Below, one piece after another: positions 1-8,555 of a DNA stretch of 64,000 nucleotides. Source of the stretch: Chitinophaga pinensis (lineage in GTDB: Bacteria > Bacteroidota > Bacteroidia > Chitinophagales > Chitinophagaceae); assembly GCA_902167325.1 (NCBI GenBank), contig LR632930.1, positions 3,286,001-3,350,000 on the forward strand. The letters are read 5' to 3'. Position numbers and translations under genes: made by a program. Under the pieces are notes generated by a model. It was given only the letters and a program-made list of their open reading frames with translations, was not told the origin of the DNA and did not search any database. The number at the start of each line of letters is the position of its first letter. The stretch's first letter is position 1.

Positions 1-1029
1 TACATATACGATGCGCTCGCTGAGGGGCGTGCCCTTCTGGTCGAACACCGTAAGCTGCATAATGCCGGTTGGGAGATTATTGGCAGGGATCAATCCGCTT
101 ACCTTTCCTTCGGCCACATTGAGTTCAGCCTTATAGATCACCTGATTGCGCATCTGGGCGATGAGCAGCATCTCGTTCTGCTCTGCCGCCAGTCCGTTGA
201 AGCCGGTGAGGTAGAAGATGCGCTGCCCGCGGTTGTAAACTTTCAGGGCTATGCCGGAAGTCTTTATTGCGGGAAGGTTGAAGGTTTTTTCCTGTTTGGC
301 CGCATTGGTGATCACGGCTTTATACGTTTCTCCGGGCGCGGGCTTCAGTTCAAAGGTGCCCATACCGTCGTGCAGCGTTTCTATCACCGCGGCCTGGTTG
401 CCCTTGCTGTCGCGCACAATACCGGCCACTTTAATGGGATACCCGTTTTCATCGATGGCTTTAAAAGCCACGGCACTGCTAACGTCCTGTATCAGGTCGC
501 CGCCTTCGGGGAAGAACTGTACGGAGTAATCTTTCGGTGCCGCCGTTTCACCGGCTTTCCCGGTTTTAGGATCAAATACCTGTATGTTTTTGAAGAACAT
601 GAACGTGGTGTCGAAGTTCAGCATCCAGGCGGTGTAAGCGCGGAGCTGATAAAGGCCGGGTTTGGTATTTTCCGCAAGGGTGAATTCCCCGGCCGCGCCG
701 CCGTCGTAAATCAACACCATTTCCTTCTGCACTACCACACCTTTGGCATCACGCAGCTCCGCATAGAGGTTGCGGGCACCATATGCCGGAAGGTCGTTCA
801 GTGTTACATACCCTGAGAACCAGATCGTTTCGCCTGCGGCGTAATAATCTTTGTCCAGATGCAGGTACACTTTCTCCTGCGGGTAATTATTGGTGAACTT
901 CTCTAATGCCTGAATGATTCTTTCTGTCCAGTCTGCAGGTGTGGAGAAGCCCGAAGCTCCCCATGCGCCGAAGCCTAAAAGACAGGCTGCAAGCAGTACG
1001 CGGAGTTTTTTCAGGGATGTTTGTTGCAT
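1..1029 (-). CDS. Macroglobulin (MG2)-like surface protein, 3' end cut by window
   Basis: The frame is open from an ATG at 1029 down to base 1 with no stop, so only the first 343 residues are visible. The N-terminus has a signal-peptide-like stretch (basic MQQTSLKKLR, then a hydrophobic Leu/Ala run). After it come short beta-strand modules of the type 'EKVYLHLDKDYYAAGETIWFSG', typical of MG2/bacterial alpha-2-macroglobulin-like domains in large Bacteroidota proteins that often end in a TonB-dependent-receptor-like plug. Later segments ('YSVQFFPEGGDLIQ') repeat that style. It is probably exported to the periplasm or outer membrane; the ligand is unknown. It is divergent from the flavoprotein gene at 1151. 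The module assignment is from memory of the family, and the C-terminal domain that would settle the role lies outside the window. Confidence 0.7.
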   Translation of the reverse strand, partial: MQQTSLKKLRVLLAACLLGFGAWGASGFSTPADWTERIIQALEKFTNNYPQEKVYLHLDKDYYAAGETIWFSGYVTLNDLPAYGARNLYAELRDAKGVVVQKEMVLIYDGGAAGEFTLAENTKPGLYQLRAYTAWMLNFDTTFMFFKNIQVFDPKTGKAGETAAPKDYSVQFFPEGGDLIQDVSSAVAFKAIDENGYPIKVAGIVRDSKGNQAAVIETLHDGMGTFELKPAPGETYKAVITNAAKQEKTFNLPAIKTSGIALKVYNRGQRIFYLTGFNGLAAEQNEMLLIAQMRNQVIYKAELNVAEGKVSGLIPANNLPTGIMQLTVFDQKGTPLSERIVYV

Positions 1030-1150
1030 GGATTGCGGGTCGTTTAATGTACCAAGATAATACATTACGAATAATTAGTAGGAGGGAGCTTCTTTTTTTT
1101 AACATTTCGTTTTTTGCGAAATTGCGCCCGTATACAGGCGAATAACAGAT

Positions 1151-2395
1151 ATGGAACACTCTCAAACCGAACAGGCCGACCTGATTGTAACCGGTGGCGG
1201 CGCTGCCGGATTTTTTTGTGCGGTAAACGCAGCAAGGCTCCATCCCGGTAAGAAAGTGGTGTTGCTGGAGAAGACGGGCAAAGTACTCTCTAAAGTAAAA
1301 GTATCCGGCGGCGGCCGCTGTAACGTGACCCATGCGCTCGACAGCGTCAGCGAACTGGTGAAGCGATACCCCCGTGGCGGTAACTTCCTGAAGAAGTCTT
1401 TCTCCCGATTCTATGTGCCCGATACCATCCAATGGTTCGCGGAGCGCGATGTAACGCTCAAAACGGAAGCCGACGGCAGGATGTTCCCCGATACTGACGA
1501 TTCGCAGACGATCATCGACTGCCTCCTCCGCGAGGCCGACCGCCATAAGGTACAGGTGCGCCGCCATGCCGATGTACTGGCACTGGAACGTGAAGCCGGC
1601 AATTGGAAAGTATCCCTCGCAGGGGGCGCCTCCATCTCGGCCTCCCATATCTGCATCGCTGCAGGCGGGTATGCCGCTACGGATAAGTTCAATTACCTCA
1701 CGGCCACGGGCCATACCATAGAAACACCAGCCCCTTCATTGTTCACCTTCAACATGCCGGGCAACCCGGTAACGGAACTCATGGGCGTGGCGGTCCCCGA
1801 AGCCGGGGTGCGCATCGCAGGCAGTAAGCTGGCGGAGAAAGGCCCTTTGCTGATCACCCACTGGGGGATGAGCGGCCCCGCTGTGCTGCGGCTTTCTGCA
1901 TGGGGAGCACGCTACCTGCAGGAACAATCCTATAAATTCACCCTCATCGTAAACTGGCTGCCCGATATGAACGAAAACGCCCTGCGCGATGCCTGGCCAC
2001 AATGGCGGCAGGAGCTGGGGCGTCAAATGACGGGCACCCGCAATCCATTCGGACTCCCTTCCCGCCTCTGGCTGTTCCTCCTCGCGCAGGCAGGCATCCC
2101 GGAAAGTACCCGCTGGGCCGAAATACCGGCCAAAGAGCAAAATAAACTCATCCGCCTGCTCACGGCCATGGAATTCCCCGTTTCAGGGAAAACGACTTTT
2201 AAAGAAGAATTCGTGACCTGCGGAGGCATCCGCCTGCCGGAAATAGACCCGCTTACCATGCAAAGCCGCATAGCACCGGGGTTATATTTCGCGGGTGAAG
2301 TGATGGATGTGGACGGTATCACCGGTGGCTTCAACTTCCAGCATGCCTGGACGAGCGGGTGGATTGCCGCACAACTCGAAGGACAGCCCTTTTAG
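1151..2395 (+). CDS. BaiN/HI0933-family FAD-dependent oxidoreductase
   Basis: A cytosolic flavoprotein of 414 residues, the usual length for the HI0933/YhiN/BaiN family. The N-terminus carries the FAD dinucleotide-binding motif VTGGGAAGFFCAV (about residues 13-25). The family signature KVKVSGGGRCNVTH follows near residues 49-62, and the C-terminal FAD motif GEVMDVDGITGGFNFQHAW closes the protein. Members reduce C=C bonds in steroid-like substrates or are of unknown function, so the substrate here is open. The gene starts 121 bp from the divergent surface-protein gene. Its last 4 bases overlap the end of the convergent gene at 2392. Single-gene unit. Confidence 0.88.
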   Translation: MEHSQTEQADLIVTGGGAAGFFCAVNAARLHPGKKVVLLEKTGKVLSKVKVSGGGRCNVTHALDSVSELVKRYPRGGNFLKKSFSRFYVPDTIQWFAERDVTLKTEADGRMFPDTDDSQTIIDCLLREADRHKVQVRRHADVLALEREAGNWKVSLAGGASISASHICIAAGGYAATDKFNYLTATGHTIETPAPSLFTFNMPGNPVTELMGVAVPEAGVRIAGSKLAEKGPLLITHWGMSGPAVLRLSAWGARYLQEQSYKFTLIVNWLPDMNENALRDAWPQWRQELGRQMTGTRNPFGLPSRLWLFLLAQAGIPESTRWAEIPAKEQNKLIRLLTAMEFPVSGKTTFKEEFVTCGGIRLPEIDPLTMQSRIAPGLYFAGEVMDVDGITGGFNFQHAWTSGWIAAQLEGQPF

Positions 2396-4383
2396 AAAAA
2401 GCTGATACCTCCCTGCCAGCCCAGCCAGCCTGATCGGCCCTGATCAGAGGAGAAGCCCGGGTACCCTTTCCAGGGACGGTTCACGATCTTGTTGTTATCG
2501 TCCGCAAAAGTGAAAGCAGGCCCGCCGAATACGGTGAACCAGTTGCTGACCTTCATACGCAGGGAAGGAGAGAGGCGCCAGGCCTGCCCGAGGGTTTTCC
2601 AGTTGTTGTCGAAGTAATTAACCTGCACGATGTCTGCCGAAATGGATAAGCTCCCTTTAAGCGTGTAATCCGCTCCAAAGCCCATCCCAAGGAAATGAAG
2701 ATCGCTGCCCTTACCGCCGGTGAGGATGGAATAGAATCCTTTCCTGCCGCTTTTGAACTGTAGGTTAACAGGCGCCATGTCACTGGCGAAGGCATCCAGC
2801 TTATAATATCCTCTTTTCTTTACGATGGTGATGAGTCCAATAGCAGCCCCGTCTGAACTGTCGGCTATATTCACCAGCCCGAACTGCAGGCCGCGGTTAT
2901 AGCCCACGCTGTTCCCGAATAAGGAGAGCTGCAACCCCCGCATGGTATCACGCGCATGGTTCCAGCCCCCGGTTATCTGCAGGCCACGGCCCGAGCCGCG
3001 GTGCTGGTTGAATAATCCCGAGATCTGTATACCGGGCGCCGCGCCGGTAGGTACCCCGAAGGGCAAGGGACGCGTTTCTTCCACGATGGCAAGGCTGCCT
3101 GCGGCATGGTTGATCAGTCCTGCTACCTGTATACCTTTCATTTCTGCCGCGTAATTGATAAGCCCTGTAATCTGCAGGCCGGTGGCGTTACCCGCCACGC
3201 GGTTAATTAGCCCGCTGATCTGCAGGCCGTTCAGGTAGCCGCCGCTATGGTTCAGCAGTCCGCTTACCTGTCCGCCGATCACATTGCCCCGGGTCCTGTT
3301 GTAGAGTCCTGCTATCTGGAGACCGTAAACGGAATCTTTGGCGCGGTTAAAGAGTCCGGTGATCTGAGCGCCGCGCAGCTTGCCATCGGCCACATTGCTG
3401 ATGCCGCTGATCTGCGCACCCAGTACGGATTCTATGTTCCGGTTAAAGAGACCCGCCACCTGCACACCTCTTACTGCACCCCCTACGAGGTTGAAGATAC
3501 CCGCCACCTGTGCATATTGCGCGTCTTTTTTGTTGATGTTATAGCCGCCTGCAATCTCCACCCCGTCTACCCCGGCAGAATAGCCGCCTATCAGGTTAAG
3601 GGAAAACTTATTGACAACGGTACCGGCCATTTTGCCGTGTGTGCCGAGCGAAGGGAGGAAGGAGGTTTGTACCGGTTTGTTGGCGAGGAACCTGCCGATG
3701 TTGCGCGTCTGGCGGCGGAGGGCATCGCCAATCAGGCGGCTGCCGGCCCATGTCTTGTCCACATTATCGGAAACAGTGAACTCCCGCAGCTGCACCGGCA
3801 TGGCGGGAGAAATGGCTACCGAGATCTCCCGGTCGTACCCGGGGATGACGTATAGCGCCGTATCCATATAAAACTCTTTGCTGACGGTGATCTCTACGGA
3901 AGGGTGCCTGCCTTTGTCTTTCAACCGCAGGTGGAAGTAACCTTCCTGGTTGGTGAAGGCAGACATGAGGTCGGTGCGTTCGTAAATGCTGGCATTTACA
4001 ACCGACTGGCCGCTGGATTTGTCGCGCACATACCCGCTGATCACGTAAAACCGTTCGCGGTTGCCTTCGGCAGCATGGAGGATGATGTGCCCGTCTACCA
4101 CCGAATAGCGGATGCGGCCCTGGAAGAGCTGGTCGAGCACCTGGCGTACGGGTTTGCGCTGTACGCTCATGGTAACAAGACTATCGCCCCGGAAAGGCCT
4201 TCCCGCATAGGAGAAGTTCAGGCCTGATTGTGCGGTGATCTTAGACAGTACGGAATCCACGGGCCATTGCACGGCACGGAAGGAAACTGCTTGCTGGAGT
4301 TGTTGCTGCGCCATCAGGCCGGAAGGCCAGAGGAGCATGAGGAATAGACAGTTACGGAGCAATTTGGAGCAGGGTTTGAACAT
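2392..4383 (-). CDS. STN / carboxypeptidase-regulatory-like protein with GxQ(I/V)xGLxN repeat solenoid (LA_2272-type)
   Basis: 663 residues. A signal peptide (about 1-25) is followed by an STN (secretin/TonB short N-terminal) domain at about 33-103 and a carboxypeptidase-D regulatory-like beta-sandwich at about 113-200, as at the start of SusC proteins. Instead of a TonB plug and barrel, residues about 273-510 hold roughly twelve imperfect 20-residue repeats with the core GxQ(I/V)(A/S)GL(F/I/L)N(R/H). A C-terminal region of about 150 residues has the alternating pattern of outer-membrane strands and ends in Phe-Phe. The repeat matches what I recall of LA_2272-family surface repeat proteins. 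An STN domain suggests coupling to a TonB or anti-sigma partner. The partner is not visible nearby. Function unknown. Confidence 0.8.
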   Translation of the reverse strand: MFKPCSKLLRNCLFLMLLWPSGLMAQQQLQQAVSFRAVQWPVDSVLSKITAQSGLNFSYAGRPFRGDSLVTMSVQRKPVRQVLDQLFQGRIRYSVVDGHIILHAAEGNRERFYVISGYVRDKSSGQSVVNASIYERTDLMSAFTNQEGYFHLRLKDKGRHPSVEITVSKEFYMDTALYVIPGYDREISVAISPAMPVQLREFTVSDNVDKTWAGSRLIGDALRRQTRNIGRFLANKPVQTSFLPSLGTHGKMAGTVVNKFSLNLIGGYSAGVDGVEIAGGYNINKKDAQYAQVAGIFNLVGGAVRGVQVAGLFNRNIESVLGAQISGISNVADGKLRGAQITGLFNRAKDSVYGLQIAGLYNRTRGNVIGGQVSGLLNHSGGYLNGLQISGLINRVAGNATGLQITGLINYAAEMKGIQVAGLINHAAGSLAIVEETRPLPFGVPTGAAPGIQISGLFNQHRGSGRGLQITGGWNHARDTMRGLQLSLFGNSVGYNRGLQFGLVNIADSSDGAAIGLITIVKKRGYYKLDAFASDMAPVNLQFKSGRKGFYSILTGGKGSDLHFLGMGFGADYTLKGSLSISADIVQVNYFDNNWKTLGQAWRLSPSLRMKVSNWFTVFGGPAFTFADDNNKIVNRPWKGYPGFSSDQGRSGWLGWQGGISFF
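2854..3567 (-). repeat. Protein-coding tandem repeats, about 20 residues (60 bp) each
   Basis: Within the STN protein gene, about twelve units of 19-23 codons encode the core GLQI(A/S)GL(I/F/Y)NR followed by a variable loop of 8-10 residues. On the + strand the DNA shows recurrent 'atctgcaggcc' and 'cacctgcacacc'-like blocks. One unit near residues 428-450 carries a 10-residue insertion rich in Pro (about residues 435-448). DNA identity between units is modest, so the array is old rather than freshly expanded. Confidence 0.85.
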
Positions 4384-4390
4384 GGCGGAC

Positions 4391-4425
4391 GCCGGCTCTT
4401 TGTAGAGACCGGCGGGCCAAAATTA
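4391..4425 (-). promoter_or_regulatory. Promoter -7 element and 5'-terminal hairpin of the STN-repeat gene
   Basis: Read on the minus strand, 4425-4418 is TAATTTTG, a perfect Bacteroidota -7 element (TAnnTTTG). Transcription would begin near 4414. The first 23 transcribed bases (4413-4391) form an inverted repeat, GCCGG-TCTCT against AGAG-CCGGC with a small loop, ending 7 bases before the ATG at 4383. No good -33 TTTG is seen. The hairpin could protect the 5' end or limit ribosome access; this is inference. Confidence 0.5.
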
Positions 4426-4468
4426 GCGTAAAACGGCGAATGGATAAAAGGGGAAAGAGGACAGACGG

Positions 4469-5062
4469 TTAGAAAAGGCCTGCTTTTACACCAAGGTTGA
4501 AGCCGGGGGCGCTGAGCTTTTCATTGCTGATGTTCACTCCACCGGCCCCGAAAACCCTGCGGTAGGAGCCGCCGGCAAACACCCGGAGGTATTGGGTGAT
4601 ATTCATTTCCACCTGTACGAATGGTTCGGCTACCACTACAGCGCTGGAGGCAAAAACGGCATCTTTTCCCTTACCCCGCTTCTCGCGCTCGGATACCCCG
4701 CCACCGCCTACCAGTGCCCCGGCCGACCAATGGAATAACTTGTCAGTGTTATGAACATACTCTGCCACAAGGCCTGTATACCAGAAACCGATATGTGGAC
4801 GGTCGGGTGTTTCGAGGCGGATATTGTTGGCGAGGCTCTTGGCACCCGCTCCCAGTAACCATTTCTTATTCAGGAATACCCCGCCATAGGCGCCCGACAT
4901 TACGGCGAAATCTCCATTAACGGTGGTGATCGTGCCAATTCCTGCACCATAGGCACCAAACTGTTTGGGCTTGAAGGTACGGCCGGAGAGGGTCTGGATT
5001 TCCTGTGCCTGCGTGTGCGACATCATGAGCAGCAGGGCAATAAATGTTACAAGTCTTTTCAT
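4469..5062 (-). CDS. Secreted outer-membrane beta-barrel-like protein
   Basis: 197 residues with a clear signal peptide (MKRLVTFIALLLMMSHTQA). Beyond it there are alternating polar/apolar strands rich in Gly and Tyr, and a terminal hydrophobic strand ending GLF, consistent with a small 8-stranded outer-membrane barrel. I recognise no catalytic motif or named family. It lies 85 bp upstream of the STN-repeat gene on the same strand, which has its own promoter-like element, and it is divergent from the double-glycine peptide at 5240. Function not known. Confidence 0.7.
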   Translation of the reverse strand: MKRLVTFIALLLMMSHTQAQEIQTLSGRTFKPKQFGAYGAGIGTITTVNGDFAVMSGAYGGVFLNKKWLLGAGAKSLANNIRLETPDRPHIGFWYTGLVAEYVHNTDKLFHWSAGALVGGGGVSEREKRGKGKDAVFASSAVVVAEPFVQVEMNITQYLRVFAGGSYRRVFGAGGVNISNEKLSAPGFNLGVKAGLF

Positions 5063-5239
5063 ATAGGTAGCTATTTTGTGTTTGCTGCTTATATGACGGA
5101 CAAATCACCCCTTCCCCCATAAGCCCCCCGAAATATTTTTCTGAATGAAACTGAACGCTTGATTATCAGAATGAACGGAATGAACAGGATGAATGGAAGT
5201 AAATTGTACTTACATTTATCTGACTTAAACCTAAAAACT

Positions 5240-5446
5240 ATGGAAAACAAGTATTTCGGCTGTGAGCCGCTTGGCATGGAAGACATGCAGAATGTTCAGG
5301 GTGGCGCTTATGTAGCTAACCTCCTGACACTCGTTAAAGGCGCCTATTTCCTTACAAAGAATTTTACACCCAACGTGCCCCTGGCTGGCTCGCTGGTATT
5401 TGGGTTGCTGACCTCGTTTGTGGACCCGCTGGTAACAGCAGCGTAG
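5240..5446 (+). CDS. Small peptide precursor with double-glycine (GG) leader
   Basis: 68 residues from the ATG at 5240; an upstream in-frame ATG at 5159 would add low-complexity MNGMNRMNG residues and is unlikely. Residues 1-22 look like a GG-type secretion leader: Gly-Gly at -2/-1 (21-22), Val at -4, Met at -7, Leu at -12, with acidic residues at 14-15 (LGMEDMQNVQGG). The 46-residue remainder is hydrophobic, has no Cys and has several Gly/Pro, so it would be an unmodified bacteriocin-like or signalling peptide rather than a lanthipeptide. TACATTTA at 5211-5218 could be a -7 element. A strong terminator follows at once. No C39-peptidase transporter or immunity gene is recognised in the window. 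GG-leader peptides exported by C39 ABC transporters are established; this assignment is inference. Confidence 0.68.
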   Translation: MENKYFGCEPLGMEDMQNVQGGAYVANLLTLVKGAYFLTKNFTPNVPLAGSLVFGLLTSFVDPLVTAA

Positions 5447-5471
5447 TTCACAGGCATTTCACACTGATTTT

Positions 5472-5511
5472 AGATAAGCAACCTGCGCAAGCAGGTTGCT
5501 TATCTCTTTTA
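5472..5511 (+). terminator. Rho-independent terminator after the GG peptide
   Basis: A perfect 15-bp inverted repeat (5472-5486 and 5491-5505) with a GCAA tetraloop is followed by cttttat. It lies 26 bp after the peptide stop and in front of the convergent dNK gene, so the peptide is a monocistronic unit. Confidence 0.9.
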
Positions 5512-5525
5512 TACCTTCCCTGAAA

Positions 5526-6149
5526 TTATAAGTAATGTACCCCCGGCGCATAATCCTTCTCCAGCGCCACCAGTAATGTCTGAAAGTCTGCAGCACTCCG
5601 CAGGAAGTCCATCTTCGTTGTATCCACCATCAGCGTACGCATGGGGTATTGGCGGATAAACTGCATGTACATCTCCTGCACACGCTTTAAATAACTATCC
5701 TTGATCTGCTGCTCATAAGGCCGCCCCCGTTTACGGATATTGCTTTGCAATTGCGCCACCGGCGCATTGAGGAAAATCAGGATATCGGGCTGGGGGAGCT
5801 GGGGGTTAATAATATCGAACAGCTTCTGGTACAGCGAATACTCATCCGCCTCCAGGTTCATCTTCGCAAACAACAGGCTTTTAATAAACAGGTAATCGCT
5901 CACGGTATGGTCCGTAAAAAGGTCCGGCGCCGTGTTCATATCTTTCAGCTGCTTGTACCGCTCGGCCATAAAGAACAGCTCCAGCGGAAAAGCATACTGC
6001 GAAGGGTCTGCATAAAATTTAGGCAGAAAGGGATTATCGGCAAATTCCTCCAATATGAGGCGCGCCCGGTAATGATCGGAGAGCTGATGGGCAAGCGTGG
6101 TTTTACCCGAACCAATATTGCCTTCTATGGTGATAAACCGGTATTGCAT
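5526..6149 (-). CDS. Deoxynucleoside kinase family protein
   Basis: 207 residues, the usual size of bacterial deoxyadenosine/deoxyguanosine kinases that phosphorylate deoxynucleosides for salvage in the cytosol. The P-loop GNIGSGKT lies at about residues 10-17. It is followed by the substrate-site 'LEEFADNPFLPKFYADPSQYAF' region with the conserved Glu, and by an RKRGRPYE lid-like segment near 140. It sits 3 bp downstream of folK on the same strand and is probably co-transcribed. Which deoxynucleoside is preferred cannot be read from sequence. Confidence 0.88.
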   Translation of the reverse strand: MQYRFITIEGNIGSGKTTLAHQLSDHYRARLILEEFADNPFLPKFYADPSQYAFPLELFFMAERYKQLKDMNTAPDLFTDHTVSDYLFIKSLLFAKMNLEADEYSLYQKLFDIINPQLPQPDILIFLNAPVAQLQSNIRKRGRPYEQQIKDSYLKRVQEMYMQFIRQYPMRTLMVDTTKMDFLRSAADFQTLLVALEKDYAPGVHYL

Positions 6150-6152
6150 GGG

Positions 6153-6647
6153 TCAGTGAGGAGCAGTAACAAGCTTTATGGCCGGCAGCGGGTCCGGGCA
6201 GGCAGCCAGTAACTCAGCCACCGTGAGCTGCAGGATAGGGTGTACCCTGTCTGCAGCGATCTCTGCCAGTGGTGCCAGCACAAACCGGCGGTTCTGTAAC
6301 TGCGGATGCGGCACTTTCAGCTGCGGCAGGGTAATCACTTCATTGTTGAAAAACAGGAGATCGATGTCAATGACGCGGGAGCCCCACTTCATCCGCCGCA
6401 CCCGGCCTATCCTGCGCTCAATGTCAAGCATAAGCGTCAGCAGGGCAGGAGCATCCATTTCGGTATGCAGCTCCAGGGCCTGGTTCAGATAGTCGGGCTG
6501 TTGCACGCCACCCCAGGCACCCGTTTCGTATAAGGCTGATTCACGGGCTATTATACCGGCTTCCGCCTGCAATAACCTTATGGCTTTTTGCAGGTTGGCG
6601 GAGCGGTCTCCCATATTGCCTCCTATAAGTAATATTGCAGTATTCAT
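6153..6647 (-). CDS. folK: 2-amino-4-hydroxy-6-hydroxymethyldihydropteridine diphosphokinase
   Basis: 164 residues, full length for HPPK, the folate-pathway enzyme that transfers pyrophosphate from ATP to hydroxymethyldihydropterin. Visible signatures are the N-terminal LLIGGNMGDR, YETGAWGG, the ATP-site RRMKWGSRVIDIDLLFF with the two Mg-binding aspartates (about residues 93-98), and PHPQLQNRRFVLAPLAEI. It is the first gene of a two-gene unit with the deoxynucleoside kinase and is divergent from sppA across 80 bp. Confident. Confidence 0.95.
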   Translation of the reverse strand: MNTAILLIGGNMGDRSANLQKAIRLLQAEAGIIARESALYETGAWGGVQQPDYLNQALELHTEMDAPALLTLMLDIERRIGRVRRMKWGSRVIDIDLLFFNNEVITLPQLKVPHPQLQNRRFVLAPLAEIAADRVHPILQLTVAELLAACPDPLPAIKLVTAPH

Positions 6648-6679
6648 GAATTTGACGGTCCAAAAGTACCCATATTCCG

Positions 6680-6687
6680 TATTTTTG
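6680..6687 (+). promoter_or_regulatory. Putative -7 promoter element of sppA
   Basis: TATTTTTG matches TAnnTTTG exactly, 40 bp before the sppA ATG at 6728. A TTTG at 6651-6654 could be the -33 box, although the 25-bp gap is longer than usual. Confidence 0.45.
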
Positions 6688-6727
6688 AGAAAATTAATAT
6701 AGTTTCCGTTCCAATAACAGATAACAC

Positions 6728-8479
6728 ATGCGCAGTTTCCTCAAATTTTTCCTGGCATCCTTTGTAGCCCTCGTCATCTTCTCTTTCCTCTCCTTCCTTT
6801 TTATGATCATGGTATTTGCAAGGATGGGCGCGAAGAAGAAAGTAGTGGTTGGCTCCAATGCCGTAGTAGTGGTTGATCTTGCACAGACCTTCCACGAACT
6901 GCGGACAGACGATCCCTTCCTCGGCCTCTACACCTCCGAGTCCGGCAATGTTCCCGGACTCTTCGATGCCGTGCGCAACATCCGCTCCGCCGCTACCGAT
7001 GATAATGTAAAAGGCATCTTTATTAAAGCAGACGGCAATGGCAACGGCTTCGCCGCCAGCGAAGAGCTGCGCCGCGCCATCACCGATTTCCGTAAAAGCG
7101 GCAAATTCGTATATGCCTACGCGGAATCCCTCTCCCAGAACGCTTACTATGTAGCCTCCGCGTCCTCTAAAGTATATGTACATCCAAAAGGCGGGGTAGA
7201 CTTCACCGGTTATTCCATGACCATGATGTACCTCAAAGGCCTGCTGGAAAAACTGGAAATAGAACCGCAGATCTTCTATAACGGCAGGTTCAAATCCGCC
7301 ACCGAGCCGCTGCGCGAATACAAAATGTCGGACGCCAACCGCATCCAGACCACCGAATTCCTCAATGAACTGTATGGCGACTTCCTCACCAAAGTAGGGG
7401 AGTCCCGCAAGATAGATACCGCCACCCTCCATGGTTATGCCAACGATGGGCTTATCCTCGAGCCTTCCGATGCAGAACACTATAAACTGATCGACGGCCT
7501 CCGGTACGATGATCAGGTAATGGACGAGATCAAACGCAGTCTTGCCATCGGCGGGGAAGAAAAAGTGAATTTCATCTCCCTCAGCCGCTATGCTACCGCA
7601 AGGGGCGGATATGGCGATGATTATGGAAACATTGCCCTCATCTATGGCGAAGGTGAAATACGCACCGGCGAAGATGGTGATAAGATGATTGCCAGCGATG
7701 ATTATGTGAAAATGATCCGCGAGGCACGGCAGGATAAAGAGATCCGCGCTATCGTGTTCAGGGTGAACTCTCCCGGTGGCAGCGCCCTTGCTTCTGAAAA
7801 CATCTGGCGCGAACTGAGCCTCGCCCGCAAAGCGAAACCCGTGATCGTAACCATGGGCGACTATGCAGCTTCCGGCGGCTATTACATTGCCTGCATGGCC
7901 GACAGTATTTTTGCAGAACCCAATACCCTCACCGGTTCCATCGGTGTATTCACCGTACTCCCCAACATGCAGGGCTTCTTCAATAACAAACTGGGCATTA
8001 CGTTCGACGGGGTGAAAACTGCTCCCTTTGCAGATGCAGGATCAGCTAGCCGTCCGCTCACCGATAAAGAAAAAGTACTCGTGCAACGGTCGGTAGACAG
8101 TATCTATGCCACCTTCAAACACCGTGTGGCAGAAGGGCGTAAACTGGATGCCGCTGTTGTGGACAGTATTTCACAGGGCAGGGTATGGACAGGGCGCCAG
8201 GCGCTGAAGCTTGGGCTGGTAGACCGCCTCGGTGGTGTACAGGATGCCATCGACTGTGCCACCCGTATGGCCAACATCCCCGAACCCAGACTCATTACGT
8301 ATCCCCGTCCCAAGAACACTTTCGAGAAATTCATGAAAGGATTTAACGAAAGTGTAAAAGCGAACTACCTGAAAGAAGAGCTGGGCAGCGATTACCGTAT
8401 TTACGAGACCATCAAAAAGGTACGCGCCATGCAGGGTGAGGCCCAGGCTAAGCTGCCTTATGAAATGGTTATCCAATAA
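6728..8479 (+). CDS. sppA: Signal peptide peptidase SppA (67K type)
   Basis: 583 residues, matching the double-domain SppA that degrades residual signal peptides at the inner membrane. One N-terminal membrane anchor lies at about residues 8-31. The catalytic dyad is visible: Lys189 in GRFKSATEP of the N-terminal half and Ser382 in GDYAASGGYYIA of the C-terminal half, with the S49 motif FRVNSPGGSALASE near 344-357. It is divergent from folK, has its own promoter-like element, and is closed by a terminator at 8511. Confidence 0.94.
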   Translation: MRSFLKFFLASFVALVIFSFLSFLFMIMVFARMGAKKKVVVGSNAVVVVDLAQTFHELRTDDPFLGLYTSESGNVPGLFDAVRNIRSAATDDNVKGIFIKADGNGNGFAASEELRRAITDFRKSGKFVYAYAESLSQNAYYVASASSKVYVHPKGGVDFTGYSMTMMYLKGLLEKLEIEPQIFYNGRFKSATEPLREYKMSDANRIQTTEFLNELYGDFLTKVGESRKIDTATLHGYANDGLILEPSDAEHYKLIDGLRYDDQVMDEIKRSLAIGGEEKVNFISLSRYATARGGYGDDYGNIALIYGEGEIRTGEDGDKMIASDDYVKMIREARQDKEIRAIVFRVNSPGGSALASENIWRELSLARKAKPVIVTMGDYAASGGYYIACMADSIFAEPNTLTGSIGVFTVLPNMQGFFNNKLGITFDGVKTAPFADAGSASRPLTDKEKVLVQRSVDSIYATFKHRVAEGRKLDAAVVDSISQGRVWTGRQALKLGLVDRLGGVQDAIDCATRMANIPEPRLITYPRPKNTFEKFMKGFNESVKANYLKEELGSDYRIYETIKKVRAMQGEAQAKLPYEMVIQ

Positions 8480-8510
8480 ACCGGAAAGAAAAAAAGTCTG
8501 ATATTGCGGT

Positions 8511-8542
8511 GCCGCTTCCTGTTGGGAGCGGCATTTTGCTTT
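8511..8542 (+). terminator. Terminator after sppA
   Basis: The stem gccgcttcc / gggagcggc (8511-8519 and 8524-8532, one G-T wobble) with a tgtt loop is followed by attttgctttt. Confidence 0.75.
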
Positions 8543-8555
8543 TCAAAATCCCTTT

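Noticed and set aside
3247..3855. 202-codon open frame antisense to the solenoid protein
   Set aside because: Caused by the repetitive coding sequence; no independent features.
6644..7480. 278-codon open frame antisense to sppA
   Set aside because: It mirrors the sppA gene codon pattern, has no family features, and sppA has all catalytic residues on the other strand.
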